DNA from: Berberis thunbergii | Lineage: Eukaryota > Streptophyta > Magnoliopsida > Ranunculales > Berberidaceae | DNA: 64,000 nt | Assembly: GCA_003290165.1 (NCBI GenBank) | Contig: QNQO01002061.1 | Coordinates: forward strand, 1-64,000 | Direction: 5' to 3' | Shown: positions 22,812 to 34,195 of the stretch, piece after piece | How the letters are laid out: the number at the start of each line of letters is the position of its first letter | Numbering within the stretch: position 1 is the first letter of the stretch | The notes under the pieces: model-generated | What the model was told of the DNA's origin: nothing | Database searches by the model: none | The model's input: only the letters and a program-made list of their open reading frames with translations | Translations under genes and position numbers: made by a program

Positions 22812-25800
22812 TTATATCAAGGAATGCCAAGACCCTATGAAAGTGTCAAAACCCAACTCCCTAAACAAATTACATGCAGTACCCATCCTCCACAGCAATT
22901 CTCTAATCTCGATAAAGATAGAGTGCTCTGATCTGTTGAGTCCTTCAAATACCCTTTTGTTTCTTTCTTTCCACACGCACCACATGAGAACGTGAGGGAC
23001 CCTACGCCATAACCACTCCCCCCGACGGGAAGGATTAGCTTGAGACCACCAACTTAGCCAATCTAAAATGGAGCCTTCAAACATCAAACTCAAACCGAAT
23101 TCCGCCAAGAAACTGCTCCAAATGGATTTGGAAAAACTGCAGTGAAGCATCAAATGGTCCAGTGTCTCATCAAATTCATTGCAAAGCACACAAAGACTCC
23201 CTGTGAGGATTCCTCTTTTTCTTAACCTATCTTTAGTCAAGAGCTTCTCATGCAAAATTGACCAACTAAAGAAATTAATCCGAGGAAAAAGGTTTTTCAC
23301 CCATACCAGATTTTTGTGGGAAGGAATGAAGGGGTTAGAATGGGTCTCATAATGAGATGCAGCCAACATATCTGAAAATTCTTTCACCGAGAAGCCCACC
23401 CCTTTACCCTTCCACACCAAACTATCTGATCCCTCTGAGAGCATTTGTCTATCCAACAAATGCATTAGATTAGCGAACTCATCTAGTTCCTCAGTATTGA
23501 GGTGTCTTCGAAAGGAAAGATCCCAAGAATTGCCGTTAGACCAAAAATTGCTCACACTCCCATATTGATTGTTGTTAATGATAAACAACATTGGAAACAG
23601 ATCCTTCAAAGATTGGTTACTACACCAAGCATCATGCCAGAAAGAGATGAGATCACCATTTCCACATTGGAGAGAGGTGTGAGGGTAGAAACCACTTGCG
23701 CACCGGGAGATGGACTTCCACAAAGAGCATCCGTAGGAAGTGTACTTAGTTCTCTTTTCCCAAACCCATCTATTGCGCCCATATTTGTCCATAATGAGAG
23801 CTCTCCATAAATTATCATTTTCTTCTGCAAATCGCCAAAGCCACTTAGAAAGTAATGCAATATTGAAAGTGAGCACCTGACGAATGCCTAAACCACCTCG
23901 AGATTTAGGACAACAAATTTTCTCCCAACCCACTAAATGCATCTTTCTAGAGTTATGAGTAGAACCCCAAAGGAAATCGCGCATGATCCGTTCCATCTTG
24001 GCTGCTATTGAACAGGGAACCCTGATAAGAGACAGAATGAACACCGGGATAGAAGCTAATGTGGATTGTACAAGAGCTAGTCTGCCAGCTTTGGAGAGAA
24101 ATTTGCGTTTCCAAGACGCTAGTTTCGATTCCATCTTTTCGATCGTCTCATCCCACACAGCTTTACTTTTGAAACTAGCCCCCAAAGGCATACCCAAGTA
24201 CTTAACTGGAAGATGACCAGCTGAACAACCCAATAAACCCGCCAACTGGTGCAGATGAGGGACATCTCCAATAGGCAACACCCTTGATTTGTGAAAGTTG
24301 ATTTTCAGTCCTGAAATAACTTCAAACCAAAGCATAATTCTTTTAAGAGCAAGAACCTGAGAAGCGGAGGCATCACAAAAGAGGATAGTATCATCCGCAT
24401 ACTGGAGAATAGAGACAGGCGGACTACCCTCCCCAACAGAAAACCCTCTCACTAGGCCAGCATCAACCGCTTTAAGAATCATTTGAGTTAAACCTTCTGC
24501 TGCTATAGTAAAGAGAAGAGGAGACAGTGGATCGCCCTGTTGCAGACATTTCGAGCTATTGAAAAACCCGTGCAACTGACCATTAATTTTCAGCGAGAAA
24601 TTAGCTGTAGATCTGCAAGTGTGAAGCCAATGAATCCATTTGGCGTCAAACCCCATGCGAGCCATTACCAAATCCAAATATCTCCAAGAGACGTTGTCAA
24701 AGGCTTTGGAGAAATCTAATTTGATAACGAGCCCTGGAACACCTTGCTTTTTCCTAGAATCAATAATTTCATTGGCAATTAGAGGGCTATCCACCACCTG
24801 TCTGCCACTGACCGCTGCACTTTGAAAAGGAGAAATGACTGAATGAAGAACTATTTTCAATCTGTTAGCCAACACCTTAGCAATGATCTTATAGGCCCCA
24901 TTCAAAATACTGATAGGTCTAAAATCTTTTACTGTTCGCATTCCCGCACATTTAGGAATGAGTGAGATGATAGTGGTGTTCAACCGCCAATCAAGAAAAT
25001 TTCTCGAGTTAAATTCTGCAACAACTTTCAGAAATTCAATTTTGATTACCTCCCACATATTCAAATAGAACATCATCGAGAAACCATCAAGACCTGGAGA
25101 AACTTCAGTTTTTAGCTCTTCCATTGCCGCTCTAATTTCCATCTCCGAAAAATTATCTACCAAGGCAGTAGCCGTAGACTGAGAGATAGACTTGAAGGTA
25201 ATCCCCGAGAAGAAAGGTCGCCACTCCTCCTTTTCATGGAACAACTCTTTGAAGTGAGATATCAAGAGTTCTCTAATACTGACTTCATCCACAATCAACT
25301 CCTGACCCAGGCTAAGAGCTTCAATGGAGTTGAACAGTCTGCGTCTGTTAGCCAATGTATGGAAGAATTTGGACCCCTGATCCATATGACGAACTCAGTT
25401 GACTCCTGATTTGATCCTCCAAAACTCCTCATCTCTTTTGATTAATATTGCCCACTCTTGATATAGCTGCACTCTACAAGACCTCTCCTCAACAGTTAGG
25501 TCCCTGATCTCTTCATCAGCATCAATGTTAGCAATTAAAGCAGAGATATTTTGAATACATAAATTAGTCTTACCCCAAACTTTAGTTCTCCAACTTTTGA
25601 GATTGCATCTAAGAGCCTTAAGCTTCCACCATAAACAGTAACCAGGGTGGCCAGAGACTACTGAGTTGTTCCACCAAGCTTTCATCTCCTCTGCCAGGGT
25701 AGGGTGATCAAACCAACTGTTATCGAATGAAAAAAGGCGAGTACCACCACCAACCGACGAGTTCGCAAGCAAAATCGCGTGATGGTCAGAACCTGCTGTA

Positions 25801-26462
25801 CCCTTGAGCCATTCCACTTTGTCACCAAATTTGTCAATCCAATCCACCGAGGCTAGAAAACGATCAAGTCGACACAGGATAGGAAGATCTCTCCGATTTG
25901 ACCATGTGAATTTTCCCCCTTTTAGACTGAAATCGGCGAGTTCCACCTCATTAATGAATTGATTGAAGTTATGCATGCTCATGGACCTCCTCCTGCATCC
26001 TTTTTTTTCATTCATATGGCGGACAACATTGAAGTCACCCGCTAACACCCATGGCGATTGTACCCAACCAGCAATGTCATATAGTTCTTCCCAGAAGTGG
26101 TCTCTAAGAGAATGATCACATGGACCATAAATGTTAGTCCCTGACCAAATTGAGTTATCCGAGATCATTTAGAATTGAATAGAAAGGGAAAAAGCCCCTT
26201 TCAACACTTCCCTCATCTGCAAAAGATCCGCGTCCCAAATAGCTAAAATGCCGCCCGAGCTGCCAATGGATTCCACCATAGCCCAGTCAAAAGAACTATC
26301 ACCCCACAATTTTCTGATAAATTCTCTAGAGCATTTCTCCAATTTAGTTTCCTGAACAAAAACAAGGTCTGGACGGTTCTCTGAAATTAATCTACGACAA
26401 CCCCTTTGCCGCTCGGTATTGCCGAGCCCCCTACAGTTCCACGAAAGAATTTTGAGGTTCAT
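22812..26462 (-). pseudogene. LINE ORF2: endonuclease and reverse transcriptase, two premature stops
   Basis: It nicks target DNA and reverse-transcribes the LINE RNA. One reading frame of 1217 codons runs the full length, broken only by TAA at 26169-26171 (after FSLSIQF) and TGA at 25395-25397, where the family has Trp. The endonuclease has SWNCRGLG, QETK, GDFNVVR and SDHHAIL. RT has QQGDPLSPLLF and the catalytic YADDTILF. The C-terminus has the zf-RVT block (CVLCNEFDETLDHLMLHC, VLMWCVWKERN). The start ATG at 26462 overlaps the ORF1 stop by four bases. Confidence 0.92.
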
Positions 26463-28178
26463 GAAAAACCTTCAAACCCGGAGTTGTTGCATTTGTCCAT
26501 TGCTTTGTCAGATATTGTACCCTGTGCTGCAGCTTGAACCATATCTAAAGCCCTGTTTTCATCCTGATTGAGGTCCACTCCCACTGTCAAGCCAATTTCT
26601 TTGAAAGCCGAACGATCAGATGTTTCTTCCTGAGTCGAATGACAGTCAGAGACAGAAGGCTCCGCACTATCATTGACCCTAGAAACAAAACTTACTAACC
26701 CAAGATTTTCTGTCTGTGGGACCTCGAATCCTGGAGGAGCGCCTACGTGGTCTGGGGTAGATGAGAAACTCTCACCATGAGAAACACAAAGATTTGTAGA
26801 CAAACCATGAGCTTCAACACATTGTTCTGCTAGGGGCTCAAAACCCGGAGGGTAAGGTAAAGATACCGAACAATCCTGGGTATGTTTGGAAGACTCTCCC
26901 CTTGTCGGCCCAGCAGGGGCACTACAACCTTTAAGTTCTACCTGCCCTGCTTTGTTGGATGAGCTTGATTTGTTGGATTTCTTTTGCAGCATGAACCTAG
27001 ATCTGGTAGGAAAGACTGAGAAATTAGCCCATTCAGCTGCTCTGTCACGCTGTGCTTTTCTTGCCAGCTTTCGATCCCTGCGGGCATGCATCGACATCTT
27101 GGTCAAAAGAGGGTCCAAATGGAAGATATCTTCTTCCACCGCTTCTAAAACCCTCCAATAATTGCCAGATGCTGGTTGATCATTTGATTTGGCCAAGCTT
27201 TGTCTAGAAAGATACTTAGGTCCTTTGCTGGGTGAGGGCCCAACAATACCTTTGCCTTTATCCTGCTGAGATGGACGAGCTGACACAGAAAGCGAGTTTT
27301 CAACTTTACCCACTGAAGCGGCACGAGAAGCAGGGGAAGCATTGGGGAAGCATTGGGTAGTGCTGGGGAGACTGATCACTCAGTGTCGGCATCCTAGGAG
27401 GCGGGTCGAATGCTTCGCATGAGGACACGTGTGGAGAGTTGGCGAAGACCAAGAAGACTGTATGTCCAAACGGAAGAGCAACAGGTGTCCACTGAATCAC
27501 TGACTCAGGCAACTCTATCAGCGACCTTGCAAGATTCTTTCTTGCCACGGAATCTGGAGGAAGATGATTGCCCCATACTTGGGACAAGAAATCAATGGGA
27601 GAATCTCGATGAATAGAAGTTGCTGCAATGGGACCCTTACTGGCAATCGAGGTAGGGCGCACACTGGAGGGATTAGTGGCCACTACCTCCACAAATGATC
27701 TGTTGCGCGAGGGTGGGACAACACTAGTACCTGGCAGAGTTGAGACCCCATCTCTGCTAACTTGCTGCTTAGGATAAGGCTGAGGCACTTTATTTAGAAC
27801 CATCTCATTCATAACTTGGGCAAGTTGTTTCCAGCCTGTTCCTTCCACGCCAGCTGGCACCTTGAGAGTTTTGGATCCTGATCCCCAACCCACCAAAATA
27901 GAAAGGAAGATTCCTCCTATATTGGCCTCTTTCACCATCATAACCCATCTATTGTTGATTTTCCAACTGGCTGAGAAGGCATTAGAGCCTGATTCCACAG
28001 CTTTCTTGAGCTGAAACTCAATCCATTTTCCCATCTGCAATTCTACAAAAACTTTGATTCTAACCCTCGAGCTCGATTCAAGCAACAACAAACCTCCTCT
28101 CGACTTTCGAATCCCAAATTCTTTCCCATCAATTTTCAACAAACGAAAATTTTCTTCTTTGAACTCCATCTCTCCCAA
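26459..28178 (-). pseudogene. LINE ORF1, one frameshift
   Basis: The putative nucleic-acid-binding chaperone of the LINE. The N-terminal half (28178-27306) opens MGEMEFKEENF and has WIEFQLKKAVE and WVMMVKEANIGG, resembling the DUF4283-like N-terminal region of plant L1 ORF1 proteins. The C-terminal half (27379-26459) is low-complexity, with Pro/Ser-rich and basic stretches (ARRDRKLARKAQRDR). No zinc knuckle is obvious. The halves overlap at 27306-27379, which points to a single one-base frameshift there, close to an 11-bp direct duplication of AATGCTTCCCC. Confidence 0.75.
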
Positions 28179-28399
28179 GATTTAGTACAAATTTACAAAC
28201 ATACAAACACAATTACACAAGCATACTAGCATCATAGCAATACGAAGATTAGGAAAAAACTGCAAGATCTTACTTGTTGTCGTAAATTGCCAAATATGTT
28301 CCAAAGTTTGAGAAAGAATTCACCGCCATCGCATGGCTCACCCTCGTCACTGTAGAAAACCACCTTCGAAACCCCACTGCGAAATCCCCGCTGCAATGT

Positions 28400-28960
28400 C
28401 GAAAATCACCTTTGAAAACAACCCTGCGAGAATCCCGCTTCACTGTCGAAAGCCTCCCTGCGAAAACCACCTATCCCTGCGAGAACCACCCTCTTCACTT
28501 CGAAAACCACCCTGCGAAAACCACCCTCTTCACTTCGAAAACCGCCTCTCCCTACGAAAACCGCCCTCTTCACTTCGAAAACCACCCTGCGAAACCACCT
28601 TTCCCTGCGAAAACCACCCTCTTCACTGTTCGAAAACCCCTCTTCAAGCCAAATCGAAAACTCCTCTTCAAGCCAAATCGAAAACCCCTCTTCACTGTTC
28701 GAAAACCCCTCTTCAAGCCAAATCGAAAACCCCTCTTCGCTGTTTGAAATCCCCCTCTTCACTGTTCGAAGACCCCTTCCATGTTCGAAAATCTCTTCAC
28801 TGTTCACTGTTCGAAAACCTCGTCACGGTTCGAAGACCTCTTCACTGTGCGAGATCCCCTTCTTCTTTGATTCACTGTGCGAGATCCCCAGTTTCCTCTT
28901 TGCCTCACTGTGCGAGATCCCTCACTTGGACCCCATGCATCTTCTTTCCTACAGTGGCTG
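28400..28960. repeat. CGAAAACC-type minisatellite, possible LINE 5' UTR
   Basis: Many short units built on CGAAAACCACCCTCTTCACT and CGAAAACCCCTCTTCAAGC are followed by three units with CACTGTGCGAGATCCC. Read on the minus strand it lies directly upstream of LINE ORF1, where some LINEs carry repeated promoter units, so a regulatory role is possible but unproven. The long open frames on both strands here are caused by the repeat periodicity. Confidence 0.6.
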
Positions 28961-28980
28961 GTGCATTCTTCTTACGATAA

Positions 28981-29187
28981 CCCCAAACTTTACATAAAGG
29001 TCGACTGGGCGAGCTATGTGCTATATAGAGGTTGAAATCAGCTTGGAACCATGACCCTATCAAATCCATGGCACAACGGGCCTGGCTCTTTAAAAATTTT
29101 CGACCCCAAGATTGAAAAGGTAAAATTTAAAGCTGTTATCTCAAATTTGGCTCGATTTGCTGAATTGGATAACGCTGCACTTCAATG
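28981..29187. other. Short non-coding stretch
   Basis: No gene or element end is recognised. It ends in the target duplication of the MITE that follows. Confidence 0.5.
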
Positions 29188-29358
29188 CAGAAATTCTAAA
29201 TGGCTTGGGTTTCCAGCCTGGGTTGACTGCTTGGGGGGCGAATTTACACCTTTGTCCCTCCTCTTTAACAACATTTTTGAAAAAAGTGTTTAAAAAGAAG
29301 GGGGCAAAAGTGTAAATTCACCCACCCAGACTGGAAACACAGGCCAGCTAGAAAAGCT
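29188..29358. mobile_element. Small foldback MITE, 171 bp
   Basis: It is flanked by the direct repeat CACTTCAATG (29178-29187, 29359-29368). The ends are imperfect inverted repeats around TTTCCAG(C/T)CTGGGT, and the interior pairs GTGTAAATT with AATTTACAC. Duplication length fits a Mutator- or hAT-type MITE. A relative lies at 45067-45219. Confidence 0.75.
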
Positions 29359-29368
29359 CACTTCAATG

Positions 29369-29704
29369 AGAATATTATGTTAAAAAAACAAAAAAAAATC
29401 ACCAAAGAAGAAGTATTAGCCTAATAAGTTGTCCATTATACATGGCACAAAAATTTCACCTCTTATAAAACCTTAAATTTTCTTAAGAGTAAACGGTGAT
29501 CACATTGGTTTTGGACATTAAAATATTCGATACACGCTTGTCTTTCAAACACTGGAAGATCAATCCTATGATCTTAAAAACATTTACAAATATGTTTTTT
29601 TGGGACAGCAAGCGGGGGTTGCTTAGCTCTCCAAACCTTAAAATGAAACTCAGATAAAGATTACATTGCAAATGTTGAAAAATATGAGAGAAGGCGATAG
29701 AATA
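29369..29704. other. Non-coding AT-rich DNA
   Basis: No gene or element is recognised. Confidence 0.5.
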
Positions 29705-30578
29705 TGGCAAAAGCTTCCATCACCTTCTCAAGTGGCTTGAAGTTTGTGGAAGCTTCTAGAGCAGTCTTTGGCTTGCTTAACGATTACGTAAGAAGAGAGC
29801 AATTCGAACAAGTAACTGGAGCTACCCGTTATTGTTGACTTTGACTTGGATTTCTTCATGATGAAGTAAGAAAAAATCAATTCGAACAAGTAAGTGGTGT
29901 TAGCCGTCATTATTGACTTTGACTTGGATTTCTTATGATGAAGAAAGTAAGAGAGGAGGTTGGAACTACCTCCTCAATTCGTCTATAAAAGGGGACCAAT
30001 GGTTCCACATTTAATCATCCCATCCTTTGGGATCAAGGATCCTCAGCAGAGGTCTCTCTCTCTGCATTTGTATTGATCTGAGGATCGTGCGAAGTTTGTA
30101 ATCCGAATTCTTTGGATTTTGGGTTTCCTTTGAGAAACCAAATGTGTAATCTGTTAATCCCATCCTTCGGGATCAAGGATCCTTAGCAGATGTCTCCCTA
30201 TTTACATTTGTATTGATCTGAGGATCATGTGAAGTTTGTAATCCGAATTCTTCGGATTTTGGGTTTCCTTTGAGAAACCAAATGTGTAATCTGTTAATCC
30301 CATCATTCGGGATCAAGGATCCTCAGCAGAGGTCTCCCTCTCTGCATTTGTATTGATCTGAGGATCATGTGAAGTTTGTAATCCGAATTTTTCGGATTTT
30401 GTATTTGGTTTCTTTCGAGAAACAAGTTGTATCTGTTTGTAACCAGATTTGGAACAATAAAGGATTGTTCGTTTGTTCGTGAACGTAGGCGAGTTTGTCG
30501 AACCACGTTAAATTGGTTGTCTCCAGTATTTGTTAGTAGCTTCGCATTTCGACATTTGTAACGCTTTCACCCGTAACA
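29705..30578 (+). repeat. Copia-type LTR
   Basis: The right end CACCCGTAACA is followed by a slightly mutated tRNA-Met primer-binding site, which marks it as a 5' LTR. A TATA-like CTATAAAAGGGG at 29982-29993 is well placed as the LTR promoter. It contains two kinds of tandem duplication: about 75 bp twice at 29790-29945 and about 140 bp three times at 30012-30410. The left end is uncertain; TGGCAAAAGC near 29705 is the best TG start. No gag or pol follows within the next kilobase, so the element is deleted. Confidence 0.55.
30012..30410 (+). repeat. Three 140-bp tandem repeats in the LTR
   Basis: Units start near 30016, 30156 and 30296 with CATCCTTTGGGATCAAGG-like sequence and share CTGCATTTGTATTGATCTGA and AATCCGAATTC. 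The spacing of 140 bp is constant. They lie downstream of the TATA-like box, in the transcribed R/U5-like part of the LTR. Confidence 0.8.
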
Positions 30579-30580
30579 AA

Positions 30581-30592
30581 TTGGTATCAAAG
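30581..30592 (+). other. Degenerate tRNA-Met primer-binding site
   Basis: TTGGTATCAAAG differs at one base from the canonical TTGGTATCAGAG and begins two bases after the LTR end. Confidence 0.65.
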
Positions 30593-31209
30593 TAGCGTCG
30601 CCCGCAACAACAAAAATGTTAGAGAACACACAAACCATAAAACAGAAGAATACTGTTTTGTTGCATGCTGCGGCAACCAAATGTTGATCATGGAAGAAAA
30701 ATCACCACCAAAAACTCAGACATTAATTTGTCACAAATGTACAATATGGATGTGTTCATTCAAGATTCAGGACAGAATATGCAAGAAAAGTGATAAAACA
30801 ACCATGGGACCATTGTTGCAATTTTGAACTACATAATGAAAAAGTACTATATTTCGTGTCTCGAGGGATTGAGACTTTTATAAAAATCTTTCTCATAAGG
30901 TTTTTAGCTGGCGATCTTCTTGAACCACACTTTCAGAACAATGTCGACAATGTACAAATAACTTGTGCACTTTGTAATAAATAACACTATCTTATAGGAT
31001 CTCAGAGATAAGAGTACCATTCGCGCATGGCATGGAAAAACAAATGTTGAGATTGATTGGCAGATAGATGATGGCCACATGAACTTAGATTAAGAATGGC
31101 CGGTGCAGAGAACAGAATCATTTAAAACAAATGTATATGTGATGATGCTCAATAAAAAAAATTTGTGGGGATGGTAATTACCATTTTCTCTGTAAGCAAT
31201 GGCCAGGAG
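30593..31209. other. Non-coding remnant after the LTR
   Basis: I see no recognisable gag or polymerase motif and no other element. It may be the decayed inside of the copia-type element. Confidence 0.4.
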
Positions 31210-31524
31210 TAGGGTTGAACAAAAAATCGACCAAATCGATTGGTTCAGTTAAAATTCGGTTCGGTTAGATTTCGGTTTTAAAAAGTTCAAAATTGAAATG
31301 GTCAGTGCGGTTTTTGGTTTCTATATGATTTTAATCGACCAAATATATAATAAATAATATATATTTTATATATAAAATAATATAATATGTTTAAAATAGT
31401 CAGTCGATTCGATTTCGGATCAATTTTGTTAATGATTGGTTCAGTTTTGGTTTGAAAATTTTAAAACCGATCAAAGTCAGTTCAGTTTGGTTCACGGTTT
31501 AGATGGATTCGGTTTTCAACCATA
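31210..31524. mobile_element. hAT-type MITE, 315 bp
   Basis: It is flanked by the 8-bp duplication GCCAGGAG (31202-31209, 31525-31532). The ends are TAGGGTTGAA and the reverse complement of TATGGTTGAA. The interior is made of CGGTT/AACCG-rich palindromic sequence. No coding capacity. Confidence 0.85.
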
Positions 31525-31959
31525 GCCAGGAGCTTTGCCATATAGTTTAGAAAACTCTCAGACCCGTGAATAAACGAATACAATTTCGATAGAGAATACT
31601 TAGAACTCCAAATTCTCACTTTAACATCCTCTAGACTGTTTGCAACTGAGGACTTGAGAACCCTATCAGAATTCAAGGCCAATCTTCAGGGACCCAATCT
31701 AAGGATTCTTGTCTTCTCATGCAGTTTCTCGACCATAGTAACAGCCTGCAATGCTTACCAATTTTGAAAAGTAGTTGTAGTTGCACTCCAGCACCCATTG
31801 GGTTTATTGTGCTACTCCCCCTCTCTGAGCCTTAATTAAGATTTGGCGTAACATTGGGGTTTATGATCTCATCCGCCACAAGTATTTCCAACCAGTCTTG
31901 AGTATTGGCAAACTAACATTAGGTTCACCTCAAACAAAGTAGTATAGGCTTAATAAGGA

Positions 31960-32320
31960 TCAGTCAAAACGATAATATCAAAGGGTTTACAATCGGGACA
32001 TATGATACCTTCCAAGTCTTTCGCAAAATGACCTTAGGATCATCTTAAAAAAGAAGTCTTGGCTTAAGGATCACCGAATCACCTAAAAAGGATAATAGTG
32101 AAGGTTCAAAACTAGGACATATGATACCATCGGCCACGACGGAAAAAATAGAAAAAGAAATGGGGATACCTTCCAAGTCTTTGGCAAAATGACATTAGGA
32201 TGACCTTAAAAAATAAGTATTGGCTTAAGAATCACCCAATCGCCTCAAAAGGATAATGTCGAGGGTTCATAACCAAGACATATGATATCATCCGTCAAGA
32301 GGAGAGAGATGAAAAAAAAG
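31960..32320. repeat. Diverged tandem repeats of ~140 bp
   Basis: Two to three decayed copies share GGACATATGATACC, TTCCAAGTCTTT and GCAAAATGAC. No coding role is seen. Confidence 0.5.
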
Positions 32321-32329
32321 GAATTATCG

Positions 32330-32500
32330 TCATCAAAGCTCATTTTCGATACTTTCGGGATCAGTTACACGGATTTTGGTTATTCAAGTAATGTGGTCTT
32401 CCCACTTATCATCACCTAATCCAAGTTCAAGGATGTCTTCCTTCACAGCTTTCATCCAAGTTTCAACATTCGTCCCCTCCATATCTACACCATCCATTAA
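32330..32500 (-). mobile_element. RTE-type LINE 3'-end fragment
   Basis: On the minus strand it carries the landmarks of plant RTE LINE 3' ends: a TTGGATGAAAGC block, AATTCAAGTCAC-like text, then GATCCCGAAAG and a simple GATGACGATAA tail. A second fragment with the same order lies at 52000-52170. Confidence 0.5.
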
Positions 32501-34195
32501 CTTGCCAATCTTGACACTTTTTTATTGGCGACGTGCTTGGTCTCCTCCGCACGTGATCAAACTACGTTAAATGCATTTTCTCTAATTTTGTTCTCTATGA
32601 GCGCTACATCTAATTATCTCCTAATTTTTTCATTCCTAATTTTATCCTTATGAATTTTACCACACATTCATCTTAACATACACATTTCTACTACCGCCAT
32701 CCTATGCGTAAATCATCCCGAAAAAAAAGGGAATTGAGTAAAATAACGAGAAGGAGATTAGACAAGCTCAAACTCTTAACCTCAGGATCACTTGCTTAGC
32801 TATGAGACCTATAAACTAGCCAACTGCACCACCACCCCAGCTATAATCTATTGTTAAACTTAACTTTATTTGTTTAAATATCAAATCACAATGAAGCAAT
32901 GAGCATGCATGAAAATCAATTTGATAAGCTAACTTTCATCCTTAATCAGCATCACTACTTTTTAAAAGAAACTGTATCATTTACGAAATAAAGTTATTCT
33001 CAATGCAAACTAAGTCACCTCGATTGAACTTATAGTTACACACACACACAAAAAAAAAAACAAAAAAAAAAAGGGATTGCAGGAAGAAGAAATTAATGGA
33101 TCAATCAACTCGTCAAGTTTTAAGGACATGAATTGAATGGTAAACATTAAACAACAACAAAATCTGAAGTGCAAAGTATGTATGTAATTGCTTACATCAG
33201 AGTAGTCATGTTTTTTCTACAGCAGATGGTTTAACTAGTCAATCTTTTGAAACTTCAACCCTTTATCAGAAAGTTTTATATATAAGACCTTATAGAACCA
33301 CTGACTTGATCATAGATTGGATTCAGTAAAGTCATGTAATATTAAACACAAGACTCCATCTCGAACTGCTCTTGGAATCGATTAGGTTCAAAAGATTTGT
33401 ATAATCAAATATACAAAGTAGGCATCTATACACCATTTGTCCATTGATCCCATCCACTGCACAGTCTTCCTGAAGTTTATAACAGAAGATATGTTTTTAG
33501 TATAGCTGATAATAAGGGAAAAGTTTTGGTCATCCCTTTCAGAAGAAACTTCCGCCAGAAGAGAAAAGTTCCAAAAGGAAATGTCCTTGAGTTTGGACCA
33601 TAGGAAAAGTATAAGTTTACGTTACATTTGTCGTAAACTAGAGCATCTAGTGTTTTATGTCGACTGGAAAATGTACTAGCTAGCTACTTCTATAGATGTT
33701 TTAAACGCAAGAAATTACTAGCATCTTAGAATGACTTATTATTGCTTCATTATTTCTTTTGTCTTCAGATCAGTACCGACATTAATTTGCACTATATGAA
33801 GAAGACAAGGATTTGATAACTATTAACTTTAGATGATAATGCATGATTGGGTACATTAAGGATAGAAAAATAATACTAAAAAATGAGAGATGGGGCAATG
33901 GAGAAAGATTACTTAGCTTGAATTTGAAGCAAAGAAAGATTTAGTGGGGGCATTGCAGATCTGGTATAACACAAGTAGTGAAACTAAAAAACCAAACTAC
34001 AGAGCTAGCCTATATATATATAAAGTCTGATCAAAGAATTATCAATTTATCTACCAAAAAAGAGGGAGAGACTTACAAGTCAACCTTTCAACTCATGATG
34101 TGTATTGTATTGAAAACAAGATACAATAGTGTCAATGAGCAAGCAAGCAAAGCAAAAGCACACCTGATGAGCTATGAGCTTTCCTTTGGCTTCCA
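32501..34195. other. Intergenic DNA downstream of the trihelix gene
   Basis: No gene is recognised. The part next to 34196 should contain the 3' UTR and polyadenylation region of the minus-strand trihelix gene; I could not place the site. Confidence 0.4.

Larger units (their letters stand above)
22735..28190 (-). mobile_element. Near-complete L1-type LINE
   Basis: On the minus strand: ORF1 (28178-26459), ORF2 with endonuclease, reverse transcriptase and zf-RVT (26462-22812), a short 3' UTR, and a poly(A) tail seen as the T-run at 22735-22749. The repeat-rich DNA at 28400-28960 may be its 5' UTR, in which case the element extends further. I could not find a convincing target duplication. Damage is light: one frameshift in ORF1 and two stops in ORF2. 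Confidence 0.88.

Noticed and set aside
23502..27161. Several plus-strand frames of 60-100 codons
   Set aside because: They are antisense shadows of the LINE ORF1 and ORF2 on the minus strand.
28333..28980. Open frame of 215 codons and a 133-codon frame on the other strand
   Set aside because: Both follow the periodicity of the minisatellite and show no domain.
30012..30410. CRISPR-like or satellite array
   Set aside because: The units are long (140 bp), adjacent and without spacers, and the sequence is plant LTR; it is a tandem duplication.
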